A stretch of 64,000 bases of DNA from Pogonophryne albipinna (taxonomy: Eukaryota; Chordata; Actinopteri; Perciformes; Artedidraconidae). A program made the translations under genes and the position numbers. The stretch covers positions 11,791,112 to 11,855,111 of the forward strand of contig CM053253.1 of the NCBI GenBank assembly GCA_028583405.1, written 5' to 3'. Shown piece by piece: positions 54,172-64,000 of this stretch (position 1 is its first letter; each line of letters opens with the position of its first letter). The notes below the pieces were generated by a model that had not been told where the DNA came from, ran no database searches, and saw only the letters and a list, made by a program, of their open reading frames with translations.

Positions 54172-55999
54172 AACTATTTAGCTAAAACAGGACATTTAAC
54201 ATGAAAAAGAGATGGGTGTGTATGCAGATACAAAATAAAAGTACACAAACCATATTATGAACAAATGTCTAAAAAGCTCTTCTCCATGTGGTGCTACAAA
54301 CTGAAAGATCTGCCTTCAAATTTCCATTAAATGACAATCACTGTAAAAATATTTCCTGGCTAAAGTGCAAAACAGACATTAATTTAAGGGAGTGTCGGAC
54401 ATTTTATATATATTCTATATACAGTCTATGAGTTTTACACATAGATGCAGTTTGTCACATGGCAAGATAAAAGTACTGAGTATATATATATGTTGAATGT
54501 GTTTTGCTATCTTTTAGGGCTCTACATTGCACGTAGCATTGTACAGTATGGGTCTTAAACTGATAACATAATCGTGTGTGTGTGTGTGTATGTGTGAACA
54601 AAGTTGCCTGATTTAGAAGCGGAAAAATAGGAATTGCTCTTCAAACCACTGTATATCAGTTGGGCTGTAAACATGTCGTTGCATGTTTAAATCTGTCTTT
54701 ATTCTGACTCTGTCTACAAAGGTCAGACAACATTCTGTTGCCGTTAATCGACATACACTCATTCCCATTGAGCTCAATGTTATTCTTAACAGGAAATTGG
54801 AAGTGTTTAGCAGTGTAGTGTAATTATTAAGCACAACCATGCCATTAACTATATTGTAAATACTGGATAATAATATAATTGTATTAGTCTGATCTATGAA
54901 ATATTATACTTGTTGTATTTATTTAATATAGACTAGCTGTGTGTCTCTTTTCCTTTGCATATGATTGTAGGTTTGATTATCAAAAGTATGTTTATCAAAT
55001 ATATATATATATTACTCCTTTTTTGTTTGTGTTGCAACAGCGGCTTCTTCTGTGTTGAGTGGTTGTTTTCTAGCATCTGCTGCATGAGGTCATGCATCTC
55101 AGTAGAAGTCCACAGGCTGTCCTTCTTTTAGGTTTTGTTTTATATTTTGCCTCCATTTTTTATCTTGAGGTATGAATTTAATATTTCAGTCTGGTGTTGT
55201 AAAAATAAATAATGGACTTGAAGCAGTTATATTAAAGATAAAATGCTAACGTTACGTTTCTTTTATTCACTTAGGGTGTTCCGTGTGATCGTTTATATTA
55301 CTAATTATCCTAGAAATATCTTTAATTTTAGGGGATATCATACAGATTTCCACTTCTTTATCATTTGCAGCATGGCAAGAGTCATGGCTCTGGGAAATGT
55401 GGTCGCGATAACACTTGTGTCACAACTGTAATATCATATTCACTTTTTTACCCAACTTTACCCAAAGAAATTCATGATTTCCAGACAATATCCCTGAATA
55501 CTTTGGTGGTCCTCTGACTTCTTCTATCGCCACCATGACATTGACTTTTGACAATTTCAGGTTGAATTATAATAACCCTGATGATCCCTTTGCTTTTTAT
55601 TTTGCACTATTATCAAATCAAAACTTATATTTGTCCAGAACAAATACTTAACATGTTAAGATATTCCCATGGCATAGCGACTGTTGCCTTATGAGAGTGA
55701 ATTACTTCATGTGTCGAAGGCTGTAAGCCCACTTCCACTAAATATGCAGGATTTTGCTTGTGGAAACCAGACTGCTGAATCTGGAGTTTTGTTTCTTCCT
55801 GTTTGTCTTTTCTTCCAACTCTTATGCAACAAGTTCCCCTTTTGTTTGAGTCCTCCAGACCAAATAATTCCTCAGACAGTGCACTTTCTATGATCGCTCT
55901 CATGATTTTTAGGGAATCATTTGCTTAGGTATTCAACCACTGACACAGTTCAAACTTTTCTCCTTTCACTGTCTCTTTTCCCATGGCATAGGTCTACGG
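54172..55999. other. Intergenic DNA without recognised genes
   Basis: AT-rich, with short AT microsatellites near 54480 and 55003 and a GT run near 54574. No domain is recognisable in its short open frames. Confidence 0.5.
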
Positions 56000-56552
56000 C
56001 ACATGTGTCAAACTCAAGGCCCGGGGGCCAAATCAGGCCCTTGGTGGATTTAATTTCGGCCCGCAGGATAATTTCTAATTACTATTAGATCTGGCCCGCC
56101 GGTATATTGCACGCACACCTTCACTCAACCCTGAGGGTTTCCTCAGCTCAGAGCCTGACCCCAAACATTGATGAACTTGCACCCAAGATGAGATGCCAAG
56201 TATCTGGCTTAAACTAGCATCACAGAGCAGCAAACTGATTTTCTTGCGACAACAGGGCATGTTTGTTTTTTTCTTTGAGGGAAATTGTTTTTTTTAAGCT
56301 GTTGTTGGCCTGTGGAAAAATGTAATCATAAGAAATGACTCCGTAAAAGCTGCAGATAGAGCCATAAGAAATGAATGCAACTGATTTTTTTTTATAGGCA
56401 ATCATTTAAGCTTTGTCAGTTCTAGGTTTAATATGTGCAATAAGTTCATTTCAATACGTTTTACAATAAACATTGAACCAGTCCGGCCCTCGACTAGTAG
56501 CCTACCGATTTTTTTATTTTGGCCCACTGTGTATTTGAGTTTGACACCCCTG
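56000..56552. mobile_element. hAT remnant with TGTCAAACTCAA ends
   Basis: The right end GAGTTTGACACCCCTG is a well-known vertebrate hAT terminus. The left CACATGTGTCAAACTCAAGG is its slightly mutated partner. Both are followed inside by GGCCC-rich sequence (GGGGGCCAAATCAGGCCC; TTTTGGCCCACTGTG). The interior has no intact transposase, and target repeats are not clear. Confidence 0.8.
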
Positions 56553-57139
56553 GCGGCCTTGGGAATTGCTGCTATCTCTCTTAAGGAGGGGCAGCTTGGG
56601 TGCATTGTTGTTGCCAGTTTATGACCGAGCATAAGCTGACATGAGATAGTTTATTGTTCAGGGACATCTAGAGGCCCTTCTTTTCTGGAACCTAGGTTCC
56701 CTGGCGCACATTATTTTCTATGGACGACAGCTCTAGTTAGATTCAGGGCCCATATTTGATTAGTCTCGCTGATAAAGAATGTTGATTATTACACTCCGAA
56801 CTAGTGAAAACCTCGAACTACAGAAGAGTTATTCAGAATTGATTTGGCATCTCAACCTGTCTCAACTCGTGGCTCATGTCATGTCTTGTGAATTCTCCGG
56901 CCGAAGCTCCAAATAAACCGTCAGTGTTTGCCATCAAAGCTCCAGCTCTCCTCGTGTCTCTCTGAGTCCTGTTTCCAATTGCCTCAGAAGTTTCCCTCAC
57001 ACCGGCTATATTTTTGACTGTGGTGGAAGCAGGGAGAGGACTAGAATCAAAAGCCCTACATGAAAAACTTTTCTCAGTATTCAGCATTTTAATTTGGTGG
57101 TGATGGAGGGTTTTTTTTCTACATTATATAACATAAGGT

Positions 57140-57705
57140 AGTTTAATCTACAGCAATGCATCATGTTTCATATAATCAGTCTTCAGTTTATGAGTGTTTG
57201 ATCATGAAAAGTGTGTTTTCATCTTACACAAAATCAAAGTATCAATACTTTAATGTAAAAATACTATTACAAAAGTATATCCCGTGAAATGTAGTAGAAG
57301 TACAGCAGTACAATTCATGAATTACTTCAGTAAAGTACATCAAACTAGTAGGCCTACCTATGTAGCCCACAATACTGTCAACCACTGGGTGTACCTTCTG
57401 GCAAACAGTGGTTGAAAAAGTACTTGAAACTTCTACTCAAGTAAAATAAGTAATACCACAGGGTAGAAATATTTAAAAGTAAGTAAAAAGCCATGCATTC
57501 AAAGTTTAACTTAAAAAACAAAAGCACTAAAGTAAGTATCTAAAGAAAAATACTTTAAATCGATCTATTATTTATTATAATTGTATTGCAAAACTATTCG
57601 TCAAATAACTAAAGCTATCATGCAGCACAATATACCTGAATTGAGGTGGATTAGATCAAGTAGTAGGACAGAAGGATTAAGTACAGAACCCTCCACCACT
57701 GTGTC
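57140..57705. repeat. Cluster of AAGTACTTTTACTCAAGTA-type teleost MITE fragments
   Basis: 57140-57350 shares CTACAGCAATGCATCAT and downstream phrases with 48500-48750. 57409-57705 is a second copy with ends CAGTGGTTGAAAAAGTACTT and CAGAACCCTCCACCACTG. A smaller fragment of the family lies at about 27093-27135. Confidence 0.55.
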
Positions 57706-57875
57706 TGCTTAAAAGACTGTTTGCACACACACTTATCACATCATTAACCAGAGGTCTTGGGTCATAACCATAGGGTCATAACACGTGGAATGCCTGCAGA
57801 CTTCAACTTTTGCCCGCTTTACTTTGAGCCCAGGGGCTGTGGATGAATGAGTGACCGGACTTGGCCCTGGTTTTA

Positions 57876-57998
57876 AAGGGCGGTGCAGAGTCTCCCCCCG
57901 GAAGGCCAATAAAATGCTGCTCAGCGTGTTGCATAACCACACTGCAGGTCCACAGTCTGTGTCGACTCAACCCCTATTCATCGGTTTACCTCTCCACG
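57876..57998 (+). promoter_or_regulatory. Putative gpd1 core promoter and 5' UTR
   Basis: Upstream of the start codon are a TTTAAAGGGCGGTG segment (TATA-like plus GC box, about 57873-57885) and a CCAAT box at 57906-57910 running into ATAAAA. Distances of 90-125 bp from the ATG fit a short 5' UTR. This is motif evidence only. Confidence 0.35.
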
Positions 57999-58042
57999 AT
58001 GGCAGCTCCGAAGAAAGTCTGCATTATTGGCTCTGGAAACTG
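57999..58042 (+). CDS. gpd1: gpd1 exon 1 (start of NAD-binding fold)
   Basis: It encodes [14 protein letters not shown] plus the first two bases of Trp15. The start context is CACGATGG. The only junction that preserves frame and restores NWGSAIAK is ...AACTG|GCAAGT, a GC donor with otherwise ideal consensus. Confidence 0.9.
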
Positions 58043-61000
58043 GCAAGTTGATGTGTTAATATCGGTTTACGTGTTGAAATGCTAACATTAGAATGCGTTG
58101 CAATCTTTGCGTATCACATATTGCTTGATAACCCTTTGAACCGTTGCTAGCCAACTTAGCATAACAGGGCAACCACCCAGCTAACGTTAACTAGCCGTTA
58201 ACAACATGTCCTATGGGAAAGGTAGTTCATGTATACCTTTGACGGCTATTTGACAGTTAGTTAGTTTGAGTAAACGCTGACTGTGGCCTTGGTTCGGTTG
58301 CTATGAAACCCGCTGAGTGTTCATAAAACTGTTAATGTTAATGTTGCGGTCATGTTAGCGATTACCTTACTGCTTTAGCAACATGAACGTTAACCTTACT
58401 ATATTTGAGTTCACTCTTCTTCGTACCTATATTAGTAATATATGTTCACGATATTGTATAACCATTATATAATTAGCTGTCTACAATGTGCCACAGAACT
58501 ACAGTGGATAGTGTTCTCACCAAACCTCATTCACAAGTGTCGTAATTTAACATAAACATGTAGACTTTAAAACCACAGAGTAGTAAACACAATTGATAGC
58601 CATTAAATAATGTATTAATGATTATATTAAACTCGGCATAGAGCTTTGCTTAATCGAAACAAACGTTTGTTTTTCATTAGCTGAAACATCTGATTAAAAC
58701 TTGGTATTCTTTTCAAGATTAAAGCTATTGTTGGAAAGAAATGTCACTTCAAAGATCATTTTTGCCTTATGTGCTGTTGTTGTCATGCTGAATTTAAATT
58801 AATTGGTCCAACATTAATAGAAGAATATCTCAAAATCCTGTTTTAGCCATTAAGTAAAATAACTGCATAAATATAAAATCAACAGATTTCTTAAAAAGGA
58901 GTTTGGTGCTTGGTTGTTTCCACACATGAACCGAGGGCTAGATGGTCACACATTTCAGCTTATCTTCAGTGTAGTCTGCCAGGTCATTCTGCTCCTGATC
59001 AAAGGGCACCAACTCTTGAGTAAATCAGCAGGAAACACAGGAACCATGAATATTATTGACGTAATGCTCACACCAGCAATTATATTAACAAGTCTTTGAA
59101 CTCTGACATTAAGACATAAAATGCAAAATCACTAGATGTGGGATTCCACAATCGCTGTGTCCTTGTTTTGTTAATTAACAGTGATTTTAAATGCAATGTG
59201 ACATGCTTTCTTATGTAGATCAACTACTAACCTATTAACCTATTAACAATACAGGGGTTCTGCCATTGCCAAGATAGTGGGTGCCAATGCTGCTCAGAAT
59301 TCAAATTTTGACACCACCGTGAAGATGTGGGTGTTCGAGGAGACGGTGAATGGGCGCAAACTGACTGAGATAATCAACACTGACCATGAAAATGTGAAGT
59401 ACCTTCCTGGTCACAAGCTGCCAGCTAATGTGGTAAGGACAGTTTGTTTTTCACCATTAAAACATATATTCTTCGTCCAGCCTGTTGCTTTGCTGTCTGT
59501 TTACAACATGCATGCACTACAGTTACAGAAATGTTTCTTATTTTAGGTCCTTGAGGCATAATGTGTACACATGCTTTGTATCTGCGTTTGTTCTTGTTGC
59601 TTTAAAAGGCTTCTTCCATCTCAGCTTGCATAATAGATTGTAATTGTAGTTATTATATCTGAATGTTCTCCTAAAGTGCTTTGTTGCACCAGCTCTTATG
59701 TAGGGTGCATCACATTTGAACATCCTCCTCACGCTTCTCTTCCTCCTCAGCTGGCCGTCCCAGACCTGGTGGATGCGTCCTGTGATGCAGACATTTTGGT
59801 GTTTGTGATCCCGCACCAGTTTGTCGCAAAAGTGTGCGACTCCATAAAGGGGAAGATAAAGACCGATGCTCTGGGCATGTCACTTATCAAGGTTCGACTT
59901 TGCTCTTTGAATTCTTATCCATTTGTCTCTGAATGTTGAGGTGATTCTTCTTCATGTTGTTTGATTAGGGTTGCAGATATTAACTAAGCCCTTTAGCAGA
60001 TAATAAAAAGCGCACATTATTAATTTGCCAAATAAATCTATTCATTTATCAAATACATACACAATTGTGTCCTGTTGTGAGATAACGAATGTGGAAAAGT
60101 AACTTTTGAAAATGTTAGTCGACAATGTGGACTGTGTGCAAACATAAGGTTTAAAGGGAAAACAGATTTCTAAGAAATTAATAGAAAAATATACATTTAA
60201 ACTCCTCATTAAGCATGATTGATCAGTAAATATCCCGCATGATAATGTTTCTTCAGGCTACTTTCCTAAATTACTATTATATCTGGCTAATGATCTGTAA
60301 ATGCGTTGAAAGATTACAGTGTATGGTTTCCATTTAACCGGATATAGTATTGCTTCTTAATGTGTGCTTGTAGATCCTCTGAACAAATGTAAATGAAATG
60401 TACCAAACCTATGCGAACCAACTTTCTGTAAGACTGCCCTAACCAGTTGTGCAGCGTGACCTTTGACCCAGATCACAGTGTGCTATGGCTCAATGTAAAT
60501 ACGCTGCTTGTGTGTTTTGTCCTCCAGGGCGTAGACGAGGGGCCTGATGGACTCAAACTCATCTCCGATGTGATCCAGGAGAAGCTGGGCATCAACATGA
60601 GCGTGCTGATGGGCGCCAACATCGCTAATGAGGTGGCTGATGAGAAGTTCTGTGAGACCACCATTGGTGAGTGTGATTACATGGCCTTTATTTCTCACTC
60701 TGACCTATTGTTTTTCAATTGCTTATTAAAGGGTTGTTGTTACATTGGGACAAAGTTGCACTTTAATCCAGATTTAGATTATAATAATGAAGCAGGAGGT
60801 GCTCTGTGTTTCTGCTCCGTCAGCATGAGGGTGAATGTTTATTCTGCTCTGTAGTTGTTGTGTAAATGACAGACGGCTGCCTTAGTTTCACATTTCTTTC
60901 CTACACGTCTTTGAAGGCACCGCATGACCCCATGGTTAATGGGATTCCCTTTGAGTGTGTGTGTGATAGGATTAGTATCGGATCAGTGTAATGTAATGGA

Positions 61001-63242
61001 GCATTACAGCTGTACTCTAAAATATGCAGAGTCACTGTTTGAATCATGACTGCTAATAAAAGTACTCTGGTCATCTTGGAGAAATGCCAAAAGATAAGCA
61101 GGTGCTTCTTTCTGCTTGCAGGGTGTAAGAACAAGAACCACGGGGCCCTCCTGAAGGAGCTCATGCAGACCAGCAACTTCAGGGTCACGGTGGTGGAGGA
61201 GTCCGACGTGGTGGAGATCTGCGGAGCCCTGAAGGTGGTTTATTACAGAACTATGGAGATACGTTTGTCTCAATATTATCAATTAACAGATCGCCAATCC
61301 ATGTGTAAATGTGTAATCTTCAAATGTTAAACACACGTACAAAGCTCACAAATATAAACTGGTTTCAATTTTTTTTGTCAATGCTTGAAAGATAATGTTT
61401 TTCCTTAACTCCTAAATAGATGTATTGTATTCACAGATTTTTACATAGTGGATTAATAAATTGAAGCTCAACAGAAAAATGATCAGAAGTGAATTTGGTG
61501 AATTTGTTAATCACGTTTTAGCCAGAAATGCCCAAAAATACTTTGATTTCAGCTTCTCTAAAATTATGCTCTTGGTTTTTTTTTTTTAATGAAAATATTT
61601 AAGTTTAAGACTTAATATTGGACTTGGCAACATTTTAATTGTGGAATGTATATACTTCCAAAACACTTATAGGAACTGATGATTATTGCTCAGGATACAA
61701 ATAGAAAGTTCTTTAGTTGATTACACAATATGTGAATGCTGTTACTGTTCCTGTCCATTGTATCTAGGTGTATCTCTTTCCTAACACTTTCTCTGGTCCT
61801 CAGAACATCGTTGCGGTCGGAGCCGGTTTCTGTGACGGTCTGGGTTTCGGGGACAACACGAAGGCAGCAGTGATCCGGTTGGGTCTGATGGAGATGATCG
61901 CCTTCGCCCGGATCTTCTGCACCGCGGGCCCCGTGTCCTCCGCCACCTTCCTGGAGAGCTGCGGCGTGGCCGACCTCATCACCACCTGCTACGGGGGCCG
62001 CAACCGCAAGGTGGCCGAGGCTTTCGTGAAGACTGGGAAGGTGAATTTAGGTTTTAAGAAATGTGAGATCCGGCAGCCAAAGCTGAGGACTGCTGTTGAT
62101 TTGTTGCTAGTAATGTTTGTGTATAGTGATAACTGTGTCTGTGTGGATTCCCTGATCCCTCACAGACAACGTAACATTCTGTATGAAATGCAGCTTTAAC
62201 ATATCTTAAACATGTAATGGTTACTGCTTCTCAAAAGCAATTGCAGTGAATTAGTCTTCTATTGCATTATTGTATATATGACCTTGTACTTCTCAAGCTC
62301 AGTAAAATTAACTCAAGTTAAAGTTATTTTACTTATTTTTGTAAAGCACTTTGAATTGCCTTGTGTTGAAAGGTGCTATATAAATAAACTTGCCTTGCCT
62401 TAATACAATATGAATAAATGACTGACAAACATTGTTCCCTTATTGGCCAGGCACTAAATAAGTTAAAGAAAAATGTCTTACGTTTTGAAGACACTTTTAT
62501 TGTGAGGTTCCTCGGTTAGACTGGGATGACTCTTTCAAAAATATAAGATTTATGTCCTCAAGGGACAATAATAACTCCGCCTTAAAGTTACTACTTTGTT
62601 TCATTCTCTTATGTAGTGTGTTTTGTAATAAGCGGAACATTGCCGATGTGTTTTTGGATCTTGCTTCCCAGAGATTGGCTGCTTTGCCCTGGATTGTTGT
62701 CACAGAGCCAGTGTGTGTGATAAATAGTTTATTGTTTTAAATGAAGATTTTGGAGATTATTTTTGTATATAATACTGAATGAATAAAAAAATGTTAGTCT
62801 ATAGTTAAGTATGTTAACTGTCTTCCACATACTATATAGATCATTTGATATCTTTTTATAAAAAATGTAATGTATGGACAAGCTCTTAGTTGTCTATTTA
62901 ACAAGAGCTCACATTCTGCCTGCTCTCCATGTTTGTGTCAGACCATCGAGGAGCTGGAGAAGGAGATGCTGAACGGACAGAAGCTGCAGGGCCCGGCCAC
63001 GGCAGCGGAGGTTTACCTGATCCTCAAGCACAAAGACCTCGTCGACAAGTAAGTGAAGCTGCAGCACACACAATCTCACAGCTGGGTGGAAAACACTCAG
63101 TCCAGCATGATGTTTGAATTCACCGTTCCTCCTCCTTCCTCCCAGGTTCCCCCTGTTCAATGCCGTGTATCAGATCTGCTATCAGGGCCACCCCGTCACA
63201 GAGTTCATAAGCTGTTTGCAGAACCACCCCGAGCACATGTAG
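57999..63242 (+). CDS. gpd1: Glycerol-3-phosphate dehydrogenase (NAD+), cytosolic, eight exons
   Basis: The exons are 57999-58042, 59255-59432, 59751-59891, 60528-60666, 61122-61234, 61804-62040, 62942-63048 and 63146-63242. They total 1056 nt and 351 residues (human GPD1 has 349). The enzyme interconverts dihydroxyacetone phosphate and glycerol-3-phosphate with NADH in the cytosol, linking glycolysis to lipid synthesis and to the NADH shuttle. Visible features: the NAD-binding GSGNWG at 11-16, IPHQF, K121 at the end of [24 protein letters not shown], the catalytic Lys at 205 in [27 protein letters not shown], and the substrate-binding GGRNRK near 268-273. The C-terminus LQNHPEHM is that of GPD1. 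All introns are GT-AG except intron 1, which needs a GC donor. Teleosts may have paralogues (gpd1a/b/c); I cannot assign which. Confidence 0.96.
58043..59254. other. gpd1 intron 1 (GC-AG)
   Basis: A 1.2-kb AT-rich intron, from GCAAGT to AATACAG. I see no repeat termini or genes in it. Confidence 0.7.
59255..59432 (+). CDS. gpd1: gpd1 exon 2
   Basis: It encodes W15 (split) to V74: [14 protein letters not shown] through [26 protein letters not shown]. It completes the GxGxxG loop. The donor is GTG|GTAAGG. Confidence 0.95.
59751..59891 (+). CDS. gpd1: gpd1 exon 3
   Basis: It encodes residues 75-121: [24 protein letters not shown], ending MSLIK. The acceptor is strong (CTTCCTCCTCAG). The donor AAG|GTTCGA is weak at +3 and +4. 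Confidence 0.93.
60528..60666 (+). CDS. gpd1: gpd1 exon 4
   Basis: It encodes residues 122-167 plus one base: [20 protein letters not shown] then [18 protein letters not shown], ending CETTI. The donor is G|GTGAGT. Confidence 0.95.
61122..61234 (+). CDS. gpd1: gpd1 exon 5 (ends at catalytic Lys)
   Basis: It encodes G168 (split) to K205: [20 protein letters not shown] then [18 protein letters not shown]. The last codon is the conserved catalytic lysine. The donor is AAG|GTGGTT. Confidence 0.95.
61804..62040 (+). CDS. gpd1: gpd1 exon 6 (C-terminal catalytic domain)
   Basis: It encodes residues 206-284: [59 protein letters not shown], ending KTGK. It is noticeably GC-richer than the flanking introns, particularly at third positions. 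It has one residue more than human between FC and GPVSS. Confidence 0.95.
62278..62401 (+). mobile_element. L2-type LINE 3' tail in gpd1 intron 6
   Basis: TGTAAAGCACTTTGAATTGC followed by AAAGGTGCTATATAAATAAA and CTTGCCTTGCCTT is a typical fish L2-type 3' end with a CTTGC tail. Confidence 0.7.
62942..63048 (+). CDS. gpd1: gpd1 exon 7
   Basis: It encodes residues 285-319 plus two bases: [20 protein letters not shown] through [10 protein letters not shown]. The donor is AA|GTAAGT. Confidence 0.95.
63146..63242 (+). CDS. gpd1: gpd1 exon 8 (C-terminus, stop)
   Basis: It encodes K320 (split) to M351: [20 protein letters not shown] then [11 protein letters not shown], with TAG at 63240-63242. The acceptor is CTTCCTCCCAG. 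Confidence 0.96.
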
Positions 63243-63301
63243 AAAGCAACAAACTGACCAAGTGCCTTCTAAACGGAGAACATTACCATTTCTCATCCGA
63301 A

Positions 63302-63449
63302 GAGCAGTCACTCCACAGCTGTCATGCAACCACTGACTGCAGATCAGTGTGTTCAGAGGTCGCATCACATCTGTGGAGCAGTCACTCCACAGCTGTCATG
63401 CAACCACTGACTGCAGATCAGTGTGTTCAGAGGTCGCATCACATCTGTG
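63302..63449. repeat. Perfect 74-bp tandem duplication in gpd1 3' UTR
   Basis: 63302-63375 and 63376-63449 are identical, each beginning GAGCAGTCACTCCACAGCTG and ending CGCATCACATCTGTG. The first unit starts 60 bp after the gpd1 stop. Absence of any difference suggests a recent event, or an assembly artefact. Confidence 0.95.
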
Positions 63450-64000
63450 TTCTCTAAGTTTTACCAATTTCTCCTTAACACTCAGTTTCCATGAAGTGCT
63501 TTCTTTCCTTCCCTGACATTTATGTGAATCTTGAAGGATGTTTTTAATTTCCGCATGTGATTGTCAGATAGCTCTTGTTTCCTGAGATTGTTTTCCATTC
63601 TTCAGCCGAGCCAGAAAAAATCTGAATGCATGGAGTCAGTCTCCTAGACAGCAGCCAAATTAAAAACACTTATAAAGAAATGCAGACATTACTGGATATC
63701 AAAACAATCATCATTCAATATGAATTTTTTAAACATTTAATGACTCCTGTTTAGGGAACCATTCACTGCCAGGCATTCAGTCATAAACATTTATATGGCA
63801 CTGCATCATGCATTCAGATTTTGGCTGGGCTGACACTCGGGGGGGGGAAAGACCTGTTGACAGCCTTTTTAAGAGGGAAGTATCTTTATGTAACGTTAAT
63901 TTAGCTGATCTGTGAATGCCTGTCAATCATCTCAAGTTATATAATTATATATGGAATACCTTGCTGTGTTTTTGTTTGCTCTAAAGTGTCTTACATAAAT
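63450..64000. other. gpd1 3' UTR and downstream DNA
   Basis: An ATTAAA at 63659-63664 is a possible poly(A) signal about 420 bp after the stop. No further gene is visible before the window ends. Confidence 0.4.

Noticed and set aside
58043..58085. Read-through of gpd1 exon 1 into [14 protein letters not shown]
   Set aside because: This is intron sequence. The NWGSAIAK motif needs the GC-AG join.

Overview
The window is vertebrate genomic DNA, almost certainly from a teleost fish. Three split protein genes with vertebrate-type introns sit in an AT-rich background. That background is full of repeats typical of fish: L2-type LINE tails ending in TTGATTGA, tRNA-derived SINEs, hAT, Harbinger-like and TTAA-target DNA transposons, and long GT microsatellites. 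Nothing points to a bacterial or viral genome. I cannot name the species.

Layout. 1-406 is the decayed 3' end of a hAT transposase. 1098-2375 is a hAT-type element with a clean 8-bp target duplication; a long inverted (fold-back) repeat from a second family sits inside it. 2462-5680 on the minus strand is spryd4, a two-exon gene for a predicted mitochondrial SPRY-domain protein; its intron carries a Harbinger-like element (3286-4414). 5681-8964 is intergenic and contains a divergent 305-bp tandem duplication and, near its right end, a CT-rich tract.

9021-52667 on the plus strand is an acid-sensing ion channel 1 gene (asic1). Ten coding exons give 497 residues. The channel signatures are intact (His-Gly motif, H73, D78, K211, acidic-pocket residues, GAS selectivity filter). 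Intron 2 is about 34.7 kb and holds most of the window's repeats. These include a nested transposon stack with a THAP-domain ORF (21.4-25.7 kb) and a duplicated non-coding block (about 30.1-30.7 and 34.8-35.4 kb). Exons 4-10 are packed into 2.5 kb. The acceptor of exon 5 is preceded by a pure GT tract of about 77 units.

52668-57998 is intergenic, with more MITEs and a hAT remnant. 57999-63242 on the plus strand is gpd1, cytosolic NAD-dependent glycerol-3-phosphate dehydrogenase. It has eight coding exons and 351 residues, and intron 1 appears to be GC-AG. Just after its stop codon is a perfect 74-bp tandem duplication.

ASIC1 and GPD1 are also near neighbours on human 12q13.12, so their order here probably reflects conserved synteny. 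The three genes do not form a pathway: they are a mitochondrial protein of unknown role, a neuronal proton-gated cation channel and a glycolysis/lipid-linked dehydrogenase. I found no new multi-gene system. The most interesting signals are splicing-related (the GT-tract acceptor, the GC-AG intron, the short ASIC1 C-terminus), the nested and fold-back transposons, and the duplicated intronic block.
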